The translations under genes were made by a program, and so were the position numbers. This document shows positions 26,010-34,169 of a stretch of 64,000 bases of DNA, in pieces. The notes beneath the pieces are model-generated. The model was not told the DNA's origin, made no database searches, and was given only the letters and a program-made list of their open reading frames with translations. The stretch comes from Planctomycetota bacterium (GTDB lineage: Bacteria > Planctomycetota > JAJSAM01 > JAJVHW01): positions 62,001-126,000 of the forward strand of contig JAJRPF010000014.1 of the NCBI GenBank assembly GCA_024280885.1. The letters run 5' to 3'. Positions within the stretch are counted from its first letter, which is position 1. Every line of letters starts with the position of its first letter.

Positions 26010-29000
26010 CTACCCCCGCCCGCGACGCTTCTTCGGGCCCTGGCCCAGTTTCTTTGGCTTCCAGCGGACCGCTTCCTCGCCGAGTGCCTCGACCGCGGCC
26101 TCGAAAAGCTCCTGGCTGGGCTCGATCCCGCCCTTCTCGACCATGTACACCGCGCGGAGACCGGGGGCCGGGCTCATTTCGATGAGGATGCGGTGCTTGC
26201 CGGGGAAGCGCTGCATCAGGCTCTTGATGAGCGCGAGGGCTTCCTCTTCGGCTCCCTGGCGGGGGCGGAGTACGAGCTTGTCCGCGAGTTCGGCGAGCGC
26301 CTCTTCGACCGGCACGAAGCGATCGACCTTGAGGTCGGGCTCTTCGCGCGAGAAATCGAGAGTCGCCTCGACGAACCCGATGGCCTCGGGGATCAGCATG
26401 TGGCCGTCGCTCTCGAAGCCGTCGGCGAAGATCACGCAGCCGACACTGCTCTTGAAGTCCTCGATCTTGAAGCGCGCCATCTTGCGCGTCTTGTTGCGGC
26501 CCGTCTTCGGGAACATGGTCTTGATCGACGTGAGCATGCCACCGACGAGGACACGCGCGCCCGAAGACGCCTCCTGAAGGTCGGTCGTCGAGTGCGTCGA
26601 GAGCGACGTCAGTGTGCGTTCGTGCTTCGCGAGGGGGTGGCTCGACATGTAGATGCCGAGCGCTTCTTTCTCGTAGATCAGAGTCTCTTTCTCGTTCCAC
26701 TTGGGGACAGCGGGCAACGCGGTCTCGGGCGGCGGCTCGGGTGCCGAGGAGCCGCCACCGAAGAGCGAGAGTTGACCCGCGCGCCTGTCCTCTTGCACAG
26801 CGGTGGCCGCTCTCAGGGACGTATCCAGGGCGGCGCAGAGTTGGGCACGATGACCTCCGAGACTGTCGAGCGCGCCTGCCTTGGTGAGCGCCTCGAGACT
26901 GGTCTTGCCGAGCATGTGGTGATCCACCGACTCACACAGATCGGCGAGGATCGCGAATGCAGCGTCGTTCTTCGTGCGCGCCGCGACGATGGCGTCGGCT
27001 GCGCCGTGCCCGACACCCTTCACGGCCGCGAGGCCAAAGCGGATGGCGGCGGCGACGCCAGGCCAGTCGTCGGGGGCGGGTTCGACGGAGAACTCCGACT
27101 CCGAGCGGTTCACGTCGGGCGGGAGCACGGCGATGCGCATGCGCTTGCACTCGTCGATGTAGTTCACGACCTTGTCCGTGACGCCCATGTCGCAAGTCAT
27201 CAAGGCGGCCATGAATTCGACGGGGTGGTTCGCCTTCAGCCATGCGGTCTGATAGCTCAGGACGGCGTATGCGGTCGTGTGGCTCTTGTTGAACGCATAC
27301 TTCGCGAACTGCTCCATCACGTCCCAGATCTGCTCGGCGATCTCTTGCGCGGCGCCCTTGGCGGTGCAGCCGTCCACGAAGAGCTGTTTGTACTTCAGCA
27401 TCACGTCGAGCTTCTTCTTGCCCATCGCCTTGCGCAGACCGTCGGCGTCGTTCATCGAGAAGCCGGCGAACTGGTGCGCGATGAGCATGATCTGCTCCTG
27501 GTACACGAACGTGCCGTATGTGTCCTTGAGCAGCGGCTCGAGTTCGGGGTGTGGGTACGTGATCTCCTCTTCGCCGTGTTTGCGCCGCACGAATTGGTCG
27601 ACCATGCCGGTCTGCAGTGGTCCCGGCCGGTAGAGGGCCAGGACGGCGATGAGGTCCTCGAAGCGGTCCGGTATCAGCCGCTGCAAGAGATCGCGCATGC
27701 CGCCCGACTCGAGCTGGAACACTCCCAACGCCTCGCCGCGCTGGAGCAGCGCCCATGTTGCGGGGTCCTGGTAGCCGCCCTCGTCGGAGCCGTCGGGGCC
27801 CAAGCCGAGTTGCACCAGGTCGATCAGCGTGCCGGTGGACTTCTCGATCAGCTTCAGGGCCTTGTCGAGCACGGTCAGCGTCTTGAGCCCGAGGAAGTCC
27901 ACCTTGAGGAGCCCGATGTCCTCGAGGTGTTCCATCGTGTACTGCGTCACGATCTCGTCGCCGGCCTTGTAGAGCGGCACGTATTGCTTGAGCGGCCCGT
28001 CGCTGACCACCACTCCGGCGGCGTGCGTGGAAGCGTGTCGATTGATCCCCTCGAGGCGCAGCGAGACCTCGAAGAGCTCCTGGTAGCGACCGTCCTCGGT
28101 CAGTCCACGCAGGTCGGGGTCCGCATCGATTGCTCCCTGGAGAGTGGCTCCCGGACCGTTGGGGATCTTCTTCGCGAGGGCATCGACCTCGGCGAGCGGG
28201 ACGTTCAGCGCGCGCCCAACATCACGCACGACCGCGCGCGCAGCCAGGGTCCCGAACGTGATGATCTGCGAGACGCATTCGGCGCCGCCGTACTTCTCGG
28301 TGACGTACTTGATGACCTCGGCCCGGCCGTCGCGGCAGAAGTCGATATCGATATCCGGCATCGACACGCGCTCGCTGTTCAGGAAGCGCTCGAAGAGCAG
28401 GTCATATTTGAGCGGACAGACGTCGGTGATCCGCAGCGCATACGAGACGATCGAGCCCGCAGCGGAGCCGCGACCGGGACCCACCGGCACGTTGACCGTG
28501 CGGGCGTGCCGGATGAAATCCCACGTGATGAGGAAGTACGAGACGAAGCCCATCGTTCGGATGACGTCCATCTCGTACGCCATGCGCTCGAGCGCTGCTG
28601 CGGGCGGCGGGTCGCCATATCGTTCGCGCAGCCCTTGGTGGCAGAGCTGGTCGAAGTAGACGTCGGGAGTGAGTCCGCCAGGGGGCTCGAACTGCGGCAG
28701 GTGGAACTCGCCGAATGGCAACTCGAGATCGCAGCGCGACGCGATCTCGAGCGTGCTGTCACAGGCCTCGGGGATGTCCTTGAAGATATCCCACATGGCA
28801 CCCGCCGACTTCAACCAGAAGTCGTCGGAGCGATGCTTGAGGCGACGGTCGTCATCGACGGTCTTGCGCGTCGAGATCGCCATCCGGATCTCTTGCGCGA
28901 GCGCGTCGTCGGCGTCGATGTAGTGGACGTCGTTCGTGCAGACGAGCTTGATGTCGAGGTCGCGGGCGAGCTTGATCAACTGCGCGTTGTTCTCGTCCTG

Positions 29001-29546
29001 GCCCTCGGTGCCGTTGCGCTGGATCTCGATGAAGTAGTTCTCGCCGAGTAGGTCGCGATACCAGGCCGCCTGCTTGTAGGCCAGGTCCTCGCGCCCGGAT
29101 CGGAGCAGGTAGCTCGTCTCGCCCTTGTAGCAACCCGAGAGCAGCAGGAGGCCCTCGGACTTCTCGGCGAGCACGTCCTTGTCGATGCGCGGGTTGTAGT
29201 AGAAGCCGTCCACGAAGGACGTCGAGCAGAGCTCCACCAGGTTCTGGTAGCCCTGGTAGTTGCGCGCGAGCACTGTGATGTGAAACGACGAGACGCCCGT
29301 CGTGGGGTCTCGTCGGCGATCCGTGCGGGGACCGGGCGCCATGTACATCTCGCAGCCGATGATGGGCTTGATCCCGGCCTTCTTCGCCTCCTTGTAGAAG
29401 GCGATCGCGCCGCACATGTTGCCGTGGTCCGTGAGCGCGATGCTCGAGAGCTCGCGCTCGCCGCAGACTCGGATCAGGTCCTTGACCTTGGCGGCGCCGT
29501 CAAGGAGGGAATAGTCGCTGTGAACGTGGAGATGACAGAAGTCCAT
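26010..29546 (-). CDS. dnaE: DNA polymerase III alpha subunit (DnaE)
   Basis: DnaE is the replicative polymerase. From the ATG at 29546 the protein is 1,178 residues, the usual DnaE length. The N-terminal PHP domain shows HLHVHSDYSLLDG and LTDHGNMCGAI. The palm has GPGRGSAAGSIVSYAL and PDIDIDFCRDGR (about residues 395-406) with the catalytic aspartates, then TYGTFVYQEQIM and YAFNKSHTTAYAVLSYQTAW, a helix-hairpin-helix region (FGLAAVKGVGHGA), an OB fold (VLVGGMLTSIKTM) and a Lys/Arg-rich C terminus. A longer frame upstream lacks family similarity and overlaps the opposite lipoprotein gene. Confidence 0.96.
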   Translation of the reverse strand: MDFCHLHVHSDYSLLDGAAKVKDLIRVCGERELSSIALTDHGNMCGAIAFYKEAKKAGIKPIIGCEMYMAPGPRTDRRRDPTTGVSSFHITVLARNYQGYQNLVELCSTSFVDGFYYNPRIDKDVLAEKSEGLLLLSGCYKGETSYLLRSGREDLAYKQAAWYRDLLGENYFIEIQRNGTEGQDENNAQLIKLARDLDIKLVCTNDVHYIDADDALAQEIRMAISTRKTVDDDRRLKHRSDDFWLKSAGAMWDIFKDIPEACDSTLEIASRCDLELPFGEFHLPQFEPPGGLTPDVYFDQLCHQGLRERYGDPPPAAALERMAYEMDVIRTMGFVSYFLITWDFIRHARTVNVPVGPGRGSAAGSIVSYALRITDVCPLKYDLLFERFLNSERVSMPDIDIDFCRDGRAEVIKYVTEKYGGAECVSQIITFGTLAARAVVRDVGRALNVPLAEVDALAKKIPNGPGATLQGAIDADPDLRGLTEDGRYQELFEVSLRLEGINRHASTHAAGVVVSDGPLKQYVPLYKAGDEIVTQYTMEHLEDIGLLKVDFLGLKTLTVLDKALKLIEKSTGTLIDLVQLGLGPDGSDEGGYQDPATWALLQRGEALGVFQLESGGMRDLLQRLIPDRFEDLIAVLALYRPGPLQTGMVDQFVRRKHGEEEITYPHPELEPLLKDTYGTFVYQEQIMLIAHQFAGFSMNDADGLRKAMGKKKLDVMLKYKQLFVDGCTAKGAAQEIAEQIWDVMEQFAKYAFNKSHTTAYAVLSYQTAWLKANHPVEFMAALMTCDMGVTDKVVNYIDECKRMRIAVLPPDVNRSESEFSVEPAPDDWPGVAAAIRFGLAAVKGVGHGAADAIVAARTKNDAAFAILADLCESVDHHMLGKTSLEALTKAGALDSLGGHRAQLCAALDTSLRAATAVQEDRRAGQLSLFGGGSSAPEPPPETALPAVPKWNEKETLIYEKEALGIYMSSHPLAKHERTLTSLSTHSTTDLQEASSGARVLVGGMLTSIKTMFPKTGRNKTRKMARFKIEDFKSSVGCVIFADGFESDGHMLIPEAIGFVEATLDFSREEPDLKVDRFVPVEEALAELADKLVLRPRQGAEEEALALIKSLMQRFPGKHRILIEMSPAPGLRAVYMVEKGGIEPSQELFEAAVEALGEEAVRWKPKKLGQGPKKRRGRG

Positions 29547-29685
29547 AGGCGCGACAGGATACGCCCGGCCAACGACGCGTTGCGTGCCTCTGTCGAGTGC
29601 CAGAGGTGGTTCCGGCCGAACCGTTCGTGGCGGGTTCGTGACCGATGCGCCGAAAACTCGGCCGCAGGAGGGCTCTCCAGGCATC

Positions 29686-30225
29686 ATGGTCGCGATGAAG
29701 AACGCATCTCTCACTCTCGTGCTGGTGGCGGCACTCGCGCTGCCCATGCTGGCGTTGGCAGGGTGCGCTGCGGATGGCAGCTCCACATCGAGCGGCGTGT
29801 CGTCGTCCGCGAACTCCGATTCAGGCGGCGGCGATGGCCGGGCATCGACGGCCATCCGACCGCCTTCCGCCGAGGACGGCACCGCGCGCACGTTCGACGC
29901 TGCGACCAACGAGTTCATGGAGAACGGCCTGCATGAATTCTCGAAAGGCGACCCCGCCTGGGAAGAGACGCGCGCCCGGTGGCTCACGAAGGGGGAGCGC
30001 GAGCAGCGTTTTCTAGTGAGCGCCATGTTCGCCGCGCTCATCAAGGCGCAGCGCGCGGGCTACTCCGATCTCGTGCAACGGGCGCGGCATGAGCTGGTGC
30101 TCATCGGCCGCCCTTCGGTTGGTTTCATGGCCGGCATCCTGGCCACCGGGACGGTTGACACGGTCTACGACGCGATCGCCGACGAGGACAAGCCGATCCG
30201 GGTCGATGACGATGTTCGGCGCTAA
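29686..30225 (+). CDS. HEAT-repeat lipoprotein, N-terminal portion before an in-frame stop
   Basis: The ATG at 29686 follows GGAGGG. The signal peptide ends LALAGC, a clean lipobox, then a Ser/Gly-rich tether (to about residue 50). The folded part has helical repeats: FLVSAMFAALIKAQRAGYSD, ARHELVLIGRPSVGFMAGIL and VDTVYDAIADEDKPIRVDDD. Translation ends at TAA (30223-30225) in the middle of a repeat (DDDVRR stop AAEVLALIGAP), and the same frame continues intact for 144 further codons. If the stop is real, the product is a truncated 179-residue lipoprotein. Confidence 0.65.
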   Translation: MVAMKNASLTLVLVAALALPMLALAGCAADGSSTSSGVSSSANSDSGGGDGRASTAIRPPSAEDGTARTFDAATNEFMENGLHEFSKGDPAWEETRARWLTKGEREQRFLVSAMFAALIKAQRAGYSDLVQRARHELVLIGRPSVGFMAGILATGTVDTVYDAIADEDKPIRVDDDVRR

Positions 30226-30657
30226 GCGGCCGAGGTTCTCGCGCTCATCGGAGCGCCGGCGACCGCGGCCACGGTGGCGGCGATCGATCGATCCGAGACG
30301 AAGAGTGGCCGGCGCTTTGGGCTCCAGGCTCTCGGGAACATGGGCGACCGTGGCGGTGCTGCCGCTGCCGACGGCCTCATCCGCTGGTCGCGTGCCGACG
30401 ACTGGGTGCTGCGCGTGGAGGCGGTCAACGGATTGCGGACATTCTCGGACGTACGCACGCGTCAATCCCTTGAGGCATCGCTCTCCGACGAGGAGTCGCT
30501 CGTCCGCCAGAAAGCCGCCGAGGCGCTCTACAAACGGGGCGAGAAGGCGTCGCTGCCCGCGCTGCGGCGCGCCCAGAAGAAGGCGCGTAACGCGGGGAAG
30601 CTGGGGGAGTCGCGTCGCCTGGAGGGAATGGTGCGCGCCATCGAGACGCGCCCGTGA
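30226..30657 (+). pseudogene. Detached C-terminal HEAT-repeat portion of the same gene
   Basis: In frame with the upstream lipoprotein, the sequence resumes immediately after TAA as AAEVLALIGAPATAATVAAI and continues through further HEAT repeats (LQALGNMGDRGGAAAADGLI, WVLRVEAVNGLRTFSDVRTR, SLVRQKAAEALYKRGEKASL) to a natural stop at 30657. HEAT repeats characteristically read VRRxAAEAL-x-LIG, so the stop replaces one repeat residue. A GTG at 30274 could start a 127-residue cytosolic protein, but it would begin mid-repeat. A recent nonsense mutation, a sequence error or stop readthrough could each explain this. Confidence 0.65.
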
Positions 30658-31184
30658 CGTCGAGCGCGTGGAAGACGGGCCAACGAGGCCAGGGTTGCGG
30701 TGCCTGCGCGTGCGAGTTCGTGCCGGGCGCGTCGGTTGTCTCCGCGCTCTTCGAGCCCGCGCCAGCGGAAAGCAACGAGCCCGAGTTCGACGATGCGCCT
30801 CCGTTCACCCGGACGGACTTCTGCGGCGACTGCTTCGACGGCGACGCTGACACGGGTGCACCCTTCTCGTGGTGGCGTTTCGTCGTGCCCGCGCCCGAGG
30901 AGAAGAAGGCGACATTCGATCTCGGCGTAGCGCGCGAGTTCTTGCAGCGCCTGCTCGGTCAGGACGATCCCGAGCGCGCCTCGCTGCGCTATCTGCTAAC
31001 GCTGCTTCTCATGCGCAAGCGCGTCGTGAAGGTGACGGAGCAATTCTCCGACGAGCGAGGCGACGTCATGTCAATCCGCTTCCCCCCGGCCGACACCCTC
31101 CACGAGGTCGTCTGCTGTGAGTTGGGTGAAGACGAGACGGAGTCCCTCCGCGAACAGTTGGGCGAGCTTTTCGATCTCGGGTGA
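30654..31184 (+). CDS. Hypothetical protein with CxxC-type cysteines
   Basis: The GTG at 30654 overlaps the preceding stop (GTGA), so it is probably translated together with the HEAT-repeat gene. The 176 residues contain early cysteines (GCGACACEF) and a CGDC pair (FCGDCFDGDAD), compatible with metal binding, then a helical core (FDLGVAREFLQRLLG, LRYLLTLLLMRKRVVKVTEQ) and an acidic tail. There is no export signal. Cytosolic, family unknown; the layout resembles small planctomycete hypotheticals. Its stop codon lies inside a perfect 22-bp hairpin. Confidence 0.7.
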   Translation: MTSSAWKTGQRGQGCGACACEFVPGASVVSALFEPAPAESNEPEFDDAPPFTRTDFCGDCFDGDADTGAPFSWWRFVVPAPEEKKATFDLGVAREFLQRLLGQDDPERASLRYLLTLLLMRKRVVKVTEQFSDERGDVMSIRFPPADTLHEVVCCELGEDETESLREQLGELFDLG

Positions 31185-31222
31185 AGACGCCGTGAGCGGA
31201 GCTCACGGCGTCTTCACCCGAG
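31176..31222 (+). terminator. Perfect 22-bp hairpin overlapping the stop codon
   Basis: Positions 31176-31197 (CTCGGGTGAAGACGCCGTGA on) pair without mismatch with 31201-31222 around a GGA loop. The TGA stop of the CxxC gene (31182-31184) sits in the left arm. No T-tract follows, so classic Rho-independent termination is doubtful; mRNA 3'-end protection is an alternative. Confidence 0.6.
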
Positions 31223-31232
31223 GTTCCTGTCT

Positions 31233-31251
31233 GTGCCGACTCCGTCGGCAC
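31233..31251. repeat. 19-bp palindrome GTGCCGAC-TCC-GTCGGCAC, third copy
   Basis: Identical to the copy at 25369-25387. It lies 10 bases after the long hairpin and 8 bases before copy B of the 187-bp repeat, the same order as in the 25.3-kb block. Confidence 0.7.
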
Positions 31252-31258
31252 GCGGTGC

Positions 31259-31445
31259 TGCGTTTGGGTCGCCTCCGGCTCCCCGCTCGCTCGCGCTCGC
31301 ATGTTCGGCTTCGGGGCGTGCTCCGACTGCTTCAACCGGGCCTGCGATCGGAGTTCGAAGTCCCGCATCGGATCGTAGCCTCGACGCGGCAGTGAGCGCG
31401 TCGGGACGGCGGGTTTCGCAGGCGGAATCCCTCTCCTGCGCCTCA
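31259..31445. repeat. 187-bp dispersed repeat, copy B
   Basis: Aligns without gaps to 25487-25673, with about 18 mismatches by hand count. The longest shared runs include TGCGTTTGGGTCGCCTCCGG at the start and GGGACGGCGGGTTTCGCAGG near the end. It lies between convergent genes, like copy A. Confidence 0.75.
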
Positions 31446-31550
31446 CGTTCTCATCGATCGGTGTCGTCAGTGTGTGCCCCGTGGCTTGCGGCTCCCCTCT
31501 GTACTTCCGAGCCCTTCGTCCCTGCGATCAACCGAGGGGGTGTGGCACGG

Positions 31551-31653
31551 CCGAGATGGCGTGCCTGGCTCAATTCTTCGGGGCGCCGATGATGTTCGCC
31601 CTCGCGGAGTCGGGGTGCCGCACCGAGGAATTGAGCCTGGCACGGTATTTCGG
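31551..31653. repeat. 103-bp imperfect palindrome
   Basis: GTGCCTGGCTCAATTCTTCG (31561-31580) is matched by the reverse complement of 31623-31643 (GTGCCAGGCTCAATTCCTCG) with two differences. A weaker outer arm, CCGAGATGGC, matches CCGAAATACC. The centre contains GGGCGCCGATGATG. The rest of 31446-31746 shows no gene. Confidence 0.6.
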
Positions 31654-31746
31654 TCGGCGAGTTGCGTCGGCGCCAACCCTCCCCCTCAACTCCCCGCCCC
31701 ACCACCCCCCTCGACCCGGTCTGACCAGACCCGGTCCGCCCCGCCG

Positions 31747-33396
31747 CTACCGCCGCGACAGCTCGAACGCCGCCGTTCGCTCGTCTTCGTACACCAACTC
31801 GGCCCACTCCGCCGCTCGCAATTGGCCTCCGATCGCCGCCAACGCCCGAGCCCCATCCGGGCCGTCCTCCGCTTGCGTCCAGAGCAACACGAAGCGGGCT
31901 CCGAAGCGCTCGGTCAGGGTCTCCCGCAACGCTGCGTCGTCGAGCGCTCCGGCGCCGGCGAGGGCGAAGGCTCGCGCGTCTTCCGGGTCGTGGGCGACCA
32001 TCCACCACGGGTCCATACCGATGACGTAGCGGAGTTCGGGGGCGAAGTGGAAGAGGGGGGCGAAATCGTCCCAGCTTGTGTGCCAGACCACATCGCCCGC
32101 GCTTGCGCGTTGCGAGATGGCGGCCATCCCGGGGCGGACCTCCGCTCCCGCGTCGGCGCCGCGCTGCTCGACGAGTGGAGTGATGTCGCGCAGAGTCAGC
32201 GCTCCCAGCAGGAGCGCGGTCAATCCGACCACCTGGGCGTGTGCGCGGGCGCTGCCCCTGGAGGTGCGGCCGGAGATTGCGACCGCGCCGGCCAGCAGGG
32301 CGAGGACGTGCCAGTACTCGAAGAAGCGGCCCGAGCGCCACGTTCCCGCGAACCCGGCGACAGCGAGTAGCGCGGTGGCGATCAGCGCGGCGTCGCGCCG
32401 GGAGCGCAATGCGCCGACGGTGGCGGCCACGGTTGCGATCAGCGGGACCCAGAGTTCGGTCAGCATGCCGGTCAGTCCGGGACTACCGAGCTCGCGCGGG
32501 AGGGGGAGCACGAGCGTGTCGCCACCGGGAAGCAGAACCTCGCCGCCCGCCGCGGCGACAGCGAGCGAACCGCGCATCAACTCCCAGACGTTGAACGTCC
32601 CGCCGGTCCACAGGCCGGGTTGCAGGAGGACGCCGGCGATCCCGCCGAGCGCGAGCGTGGCGGCGGCACGCCAGTCGGGTCGCCGCTCCGCGACGCAGCG
32701 GCCGAGCCAGGCTGCCCCGGCGACCATGACGACCGGCGCGGGGACTTGGTAGGCGAGGAGCGAGAGGGTGATCGCCACCGCGGCCGCGCGATTGCGCCGC
32801 GCGAGCACGAGATCCAGGACGATCAGGAGGGTGGCGATCACGAAGGGCGTGGGGCGTCCGAATTGCAGCCGAAAGAGCCACTCGGGCGAGGCGACGAGGA
32901 GGAGCGCCGTCCAGACGACCGCCGCCTTCACGTCGAGGCGTCGCAGGGTGTGGTGGAATGCCGCCGTCAGGAGTGCGGCCTGCAGCGCGGCGAAGACCCT
33001 CAATCCCGTGACCGGGCCGAGCGCGGCCGCGAACGGAGCGAGAAGGAGATGCCAGAGCAGGCTCCAGTCCATCGGGCGATCCGCGTACGCGCTGTGCGTC
33101 AGCCAGGGGAACGCGAGCCCGTGCCACGGAGCCGCTCCGCGCGAGATCAACTCGGCGAGCCGGCCGTGGAACCAAGCGTCACGGTCCGGCAATCCGTCGA
33201 GCCAGAACTGCAGGCCGCCATGGACGAGCAGGGCGGCGACCAGGACGGCGAGCCCGAGTCGCCACGCGCTCCGCGTGCCCACGCCTGTCTGCACGGGGGG
33301 GCTTGGCGGGGGGTGTGGTGGGGGGCTCGCAGGGCTTGGTGCGCTCCCGGTCCCGGGTCGAGGCTCCCCATTCCGGCCCACTTTCGCACGTGGCAT
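31747..33396 (-). CDS. Polytopic membrane protein, possible GT-C glycosyltransferase
   Basis: After a Pro-rich N terminus (about residues 10-40) the 549-residue protein has around ten membrane helices and a soluble C-terminal domain of roughly 130 residues (from GMAAISQRASAGDVVWHTSW). The first periplasmic loop contains LPDRDAWFHGRLAELISRG, an acidic-aromatic loop of the type that carries the catalytic Asp in GT-C enzymes of the PMT/ArnT/oligosaccharyltransferase class, and the motif FGRPTPFVIATLL follows. This is a fold-level guess and the donor would be a lipid-linked sugar. It is transcribed away from the dcw cluster. Confidence 0.7.
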   Translation of the reverse strand: MPRAKVGRNGEPRPGTGSAPSPASPPPHPPPSPPVQTGVGTRSAWRLGLAVLVAALLVHGGLQFWLDGLPDRDAWFHGRLAELISRGAAPWHGLAFPWLTHSAYADRPMDWSLLWHLLLAPFAAALGPVTGLRVFAALQAALLTAAFHHTLRRLDVKAAVVWTALLLVASPEWLFRLQFGRPTPFVIATLLIVLDLVLARRNRAAAVAITLSLLAYQVPAPVVMVAGAAWLGRCVAERRPDWRAAATLALGGIAGVLLQPGLWTGGTFNVWELMRGSLAVAAAGGEVLLPGGDTLVLPLPRELGSPGLTGMLTELWVPLIATVAATVGALRSRRDAALIATALLAVAGFAGTWRSGRFFEYWHVLALLAGAVAISGRTSRGSARAHAQVVGLTALLLGALTLRDITPLVEQRGADAGAEVRPGMAAISQRASAGDVVWHTSWDDFAPLFHFAPELRYVIGMDPWWMVAHDPEDARAFALAGAGALDDAALRETLTERFGARFVLLWTQAEDGPDGARALAAIGGQLRAAEWAELVYEDERTAAFELSRR

Positions 33397-33558
33397 CGCG
33401 TTCGGAGGCTACGCGGACGCCTGGTGGGGGACGTGGGGAGCGCGGCAGGCGTGCTCGCGGACCCGGTAGGGAGAGGCGTCGATGTTTTTCATCAATCGTA
33501 TCTCCATGCCTGGTCACTGCTTACGTCGAACTGACCGGATTGGCACGCAGTCAGTGGG

Positions 33559-33588
33559 TTGCTTGCGCAGATCTCGGTGGGGTAAAGT
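33559..33588 (+). promoter_or_regulatory. Candidate promoter of the dcw cluster
   Basis: TTGCTT (33559-33564), an 18-bp spacer and TAAAGT (33583-33588) lie about 90 bp upstream of the mraZ start. The family's known autoregulation by MraZ binding to TGGGN repeats would place operators here. GTGGGGTAAAGTGGG overlaps the -10 box and GTGGGGG and GTGGGAG follow at 33598-33611, which could serve as MraZ boxes. Confidence 0.45.
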
Positions 33589-33679
33589 GGGTAGATGTGG
33601 GGGCTCGTGGGAGACGAGCCGCCGGGCAGCTGAACGTGGTTGGGCCAGAGCGACGTCGCTCTGCGGGAGGTTCCTCAGG

Positions 33680-34165
33680 GTGTTTGTCGGCCGGCATGCG
33701 CGGAATCTCGACCGAAAGAGCCGTTTGGCTCTCCCGGCGGAGTACGTGAATCGCCTCCAGCCCGACGATCGCGACGAATTGTACGTGACCCCTGGCAAGA
33801 ACGGCTGCATCTGGTTGGTACCGAAGTCCTATTGGGATGCGGAGTTCGAGCGACTGGCGGTCGAGTGCGACTTCCTCATCCCGGACGAATTCTATCACCA
33901 CTGCCAGCTGCGTCCGCTCGACAAGGCCGGTCGCGTGTTGCTCGATGAAGATGCGCGCCCGATGGCGGCGCTCGCCGCTCCCAGCGCCGATACCACCGTC
34001 GCGGTGATGGTCTGTGGCTCGGGTCGCTACCTGCAGGTCTGGAAGGCGGCTGCGTATGACGGCGCTGCCCGCACGCCGGCCGAATTCGCGAGCAGCCTCC
34101 CCACGCGGCGTGGTCACGCCGGCACGTCGAGCCCCGCGTCGAACTCCGGGTCGAAGGGCGAGTAG
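33680..34165 (+). CDS. mraZ: MraZ transcriptional regulator of the dcw cluster
   Basis: MraZ is a ring-forming AbrB-type DNA-binding protein that regulates the dcw operon. The start is taken as GTG 33680, preceded by GGGAGG nine bases upstream; it begins MFVGRHARNLDRKSRLALP, exactly where the family begins. Both SpoVT/AbrB half-domains are visible, each with the D-K-x-R signature (LDRKSRLALP and LDKAGRVLLDE), the second ending SGRYLQVW. A non-conserved 25-residue tail follows. The stop is five bases before rsmH. Confidence 0.88.
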   Translation: MFVGRHARNLDRKSRLALPAEYVNRLQPDDRDELYVTPGKNGCIWLVPKSYWDAEFERLAVECDFLIPDEFYHHCQLRPLDKAGRVLLDEDARPMAALAAPSADTTVAVMVCGSGRYLQVWKAAAYDGAARTPAEFASSLPTRRGHAGTSSPASNSGSKGE

Positions 34166-34169
34166 CGGC

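Noticed and set aside
26193..29051. 952-codon open frame antisense to dnaE
   Set aside because: DnaE motifs on the minus strand are complete; the antisense frame is a GC-rich codon-position artefact with no family signal.
29547..30044. 166-residue N-terminal extension of DnaE
   Set aside because: No similarity to the family; it overlaps the opposite lipoprotein gene. DnaE begins at MDFCHLHVHSDYS.
31446..31746. Small plus-strand protein between repeat copy B and the GT-C-like gene
   Set aside because: Frames here lie over a palindrome and lack a ribosome site or reasonable composition.
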